Origin: Diogma glabrata
Lineage: Eukaryota > Arthropoda > Insecta > Diptera > Cylindrotomidae
Assembly (NCBI GenBank): GCA_963693315.1
Contig: OY856187.1
Span: 80,116,796-80,180,795 of the forward strand
Direction: 5' to 3'
DNA: 64,000 nt
The notes beneath the pieces were generated by a model, which was not told where the DNA came from, did not search any database, and saw only the letters and a program-made list of their open reading frames with translations. The position numbers were made by a program, and so were the translations under genes. Shown in pieces: positions 62,292 to 64,000 of the stretch. Each line of letters starts with the position of its first letter. The stretch's first letter is position 1.

Positions 62292-63539
62292 ATGGTCAAA
62301 ACAGTAAATATTAGTGATCTCAGCCAGACCCAGCTAAAGGACGAGTTGAGGAAAAGGAATGCTCCGATCCACGGAACGAAGGCAGAACTTGCATTCCGGC
62401 TGCGTAAAATTTTAGAAGAAGCAGGTGAAAGCACAGAGGTCATAGAAATAGAGCTGGAGGATGCTCCGGTTCAGAATGCCCCCGCAATTGATCCGATGAT
62501 GGCGTTGATGAAAGAAATGATGGCACAGCAACAACAACAAAAAGTAGAACAACAACAATTTGCTGATATGATGGCCAAACAAGGAAACGAGCAACGACAA
62601 CAGTTTGCTGATATGATGGCAAAGCAAGAAAGTCTACGTGAAGTAATCGAGTCACGTATATCCAGTGCAGAGGTGAAAATCAACAACATGGAAAGGGAGC
62701 TGCGGAAAGTTACCGAAGAACATGAAGAGAAATTACGCAATCTTTCAAGTGAATTCCGCCAAGAAATAGCACAAGTAAAGTCAGGTAACATGATCATTCC
62801 ATCAACTACTTCAGCTCCAGCTAGAGTGAAAACACCCGCATTTGATGGATCTACATCGTACCAGATATTTAAGATGCAATTTGATATAGCAACAACTGGG
62901 TTCGATCACCAGCAAAAAGCAAATGCGCTTATATTGGCATTGAAAGGACCTGCTGCTGAAATTTTGCAGACACTATCAGCGACAGAGCGTGATTACAACA
63001 AGCTAATGGAGGCCTTAGAAGTAAGATATGGGGAAAGTCATATGCAAGCTCTCCATCGCATGCAGCTCAAGACACGAAAACAAGGAGTCAGCGAAACTTT
63101 GCAAGAATTAGAGGCTGACATTGTGAGACTGGTTAATCTATCATATCCGAATTATAACGCTGAACATCGAGACGAACTGGCAGCTGATACATTTATCAAT
63201 GCTCTTCGAGATGTACAAATGAGGAATCAGCTTTATCTAAGTGGAAAGAAATTACCTGCGGAAGTCTTAGCATTGGCCCTGCAAATGGAAGCCGGAAAAA
63301 GAGCGTATGGCTCAGATAGAGTACGTCAGATGGAAGTTGCTGAGGAACCACTGAAAGCAGCGCTTGATGAAGTGATCATGCGTGTCAAAAGTTTGGAAAA
63401 TAAACCTGAACAAAATCAACGAAGTAGATCTAGCAGAGTAAGATGCTGGAACTGTGGGAAGTTGGGGCACATCCGAAGAGAATGTAAATGGGAGCCACAC
63501 CCGGAAGACAGAGGCCGCGTTCCGGATTCGGGAAACTAG
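62292..63539 (+). CDS. Gag of an LTR retrotransposon with N-terminal SAP domain
   Basis: 415 residues from the ATG at 62292. An in-frame start further upstream would lie inside the LTR and primer site and is rejected. Residues 8-41 form a SAP-type DNA-binding motif (LSQTQLKDELRKRNAPIHG, TKAELAFRLRKIL). A Gln/Met-rich coiled coil follows at about 75-170. The capsid-like region at about 185-340 opens with VKTPAFDGSTSYQIFKMQFD and has LILALKGPAAEILQTL. One CCHC knuckle (CWNCGKLGHIRREC) lies at 385-398. Gag packages the element's RNA in cytoplasmic particles. A SAP domain suggests chromatin or AT-rich DNA contact, which is inferred. The stop follows a -1 slippery site. Confidence 0.87.
   Translation: MVKTVNISDLSQTQLKDELRKRNAPIHGTKAELAFRLRKILEEAGESTEVIEIELEDAPVQNAPAIDPMMALMKEMMAQQQQQKVEQQQFADMMAKQGNEQRQQFADMMAKQESLREVIESRISSAEVKINNMERELRKVTEEHEEKLRNLSSEFRQEIAQVKSGNMIIPSTTSAPARVKTPAFDGSTSYQIFKMQFDIATTGFDHQQKANALILALKGPAAEILQTLSATERDYNKLMEALEVRYGESHMQALHRMQLKTRKQGVSETLQELEADIVRLVNLSYPNYNAEHRDELAADTFINALRDVQMRNQLYLSGKKLPAEVLALALQMEAGKRAYGSDRVRQMEVAEEPLKAALDEVIMRVKSLENKPEQNQRSRSSRVRCWNCGKLGHIRRECKWEPHPEDRGRVPDSGN
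63530..63536 (+). promoter_or_regulatory. -1 ribosomal frameshift heptamer GGGAAAC
   Basis: In the gag frame the bases read G GGA AAC TAG, a canonical X-XXY-YYZ slippery site directly before the gag stop at 63537. A -1 slip continues in the frame CTA GAT TGT..., which stays open to the window end and encodes the protease. A downstream pseudoknot was not verified. Confidence 0.75.
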
Positions 63540-64000
63540 ATTGTGCCAGTTTTGGAGGGCGAAAGCTGGCTCAATTACAATGCCCTACATTGGTGGTATC
63601 ACAAGTAAAAAGAGAAAATAGTAGTCTAGTCTTAGAGGCAACCGTTGGAAGCAAATCGTGCATGTTGACTTTGGACACAGGTGCTTCGAGATCGATAGTG
63701 CGTCCAGATGTGGTTTGTGATAGTCAGATCGATACAGCAAGACGATTCACCCTAAAAACAGCTACGGGTGACACAGTTCTAGTTCATGGAGAAAGCGACC
63801 AAGAGGTTCACCTTGGAGGAAATTCATTTAGGCACCGATTTATTGTAGCAGATATAGAAGATGAGTGCATAATTGGGCTTGACTTCATGAAAGAATACAA
63901 TATTATATTAGATCTGGGAAGCCACGTACTGAGATATGGAAACACAGAAATAGTGCTAAACGCCACCAACGACAATGCTGAGGTCCGTGTTATTAGTGAT
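63536..64000 (+). CDS. Pol of the LTR retrotransposon (protease part; runs off the window)
   Basis: In the -1 frame relative to gag, open from before the gag stop to the window end (about 155 codons). It contains the retroviral-type aspartic protease: LTLDTGASRSIV (catalytic Asp, Thr, Gly) at about 63665, flap region LKTATGDTVLVHG, and the C-terminal CIIGLDFMKEYNIILDL block. Reverse transcriptase, RNase H and integrase would follow outside. No breaks are seen, in contrast to the gypsy element at 48.6 kb. Confidence 0.85.

Overview
The window is animal nuclear DNA, almost certainly from an insect. It is very AT-rich. Its genes have short (about 50-60 bp) GT-AG introns, and the space between them is packed with transposable elements (TEs), foldback elements and long (TA)n microsatellites, plus one 200-bp assembly gap. 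The gene set is eukaryotic: TRAF6, TFIIH p44, EMC10, a mitoribosomal protein, a retinol dehydrogenase and a don juan-like sperm protein. The don juan-like gene and the TE families (Crypton, BEL/Pao, Ty3/gypsy, Copia, Penelope-like, hAT, Academ-like) fit a holometabolous insect. The order cannot be fixed from this sequence.

The gene-dense part is 1-9.4 kb. A cysteine/proline/lysine repeat protein (minus, runs off the left edge) is divergent from EMC10 (plus). EMC10 converges on TRAF6 (minus), which lies just downstream of GTF2H2 (minus). After a dead LINE comes GADD45GIP1/mL64 (minus). A retinol dehydrogenase (plus) begins at 9,348, but its second exon is at 23,417, so one intron of about 14 kb holds a series of TEs. 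These include two related MITEs, a 484-bp TIR element, a 3.5-kb foldback element with about 1-kb arms and an Academ-like nuclease core sitting in the intron of a relative of itself, an 8-bp-TSD hAT MITE, and paired inverted MITEs.

From 24.7 to 40 kb there are two Russian-doll nests. In the first, a hAT element contains repeat B1, which contains repeat B2, which contains a LINE fragment. In the second, TA-flanked element A contains TA-flanked element C, which contains an expanded copy of B2. Between the nests lie a Copia gag remnant and a tyrosine-recombinase (Crypton-type) gene whose catalytic residues are intact. A truncated LINE and a BEL/Pao pseudogene occupy 40-44.6 kb.

From 45.6 to 55.7 kb, two foldback elements with related termini are each embedded in long TA tracts. 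One of them is built from two opposed arrays of a 147-bp unit and carries a recent Ty3/gypsy insertion with identical LTRs. From 55.7 to 61.3 kb there are remnants of hAT, Penelope-like and LINE elements and a palindromic MITE. The window ends inside an LTR retrotransposon that looks intact as far as it can be seen. It has a TATA/initiator promoter, a gag with a SAP domain, and a canonical -1 slippery heptamer directly before the gag stop codon.
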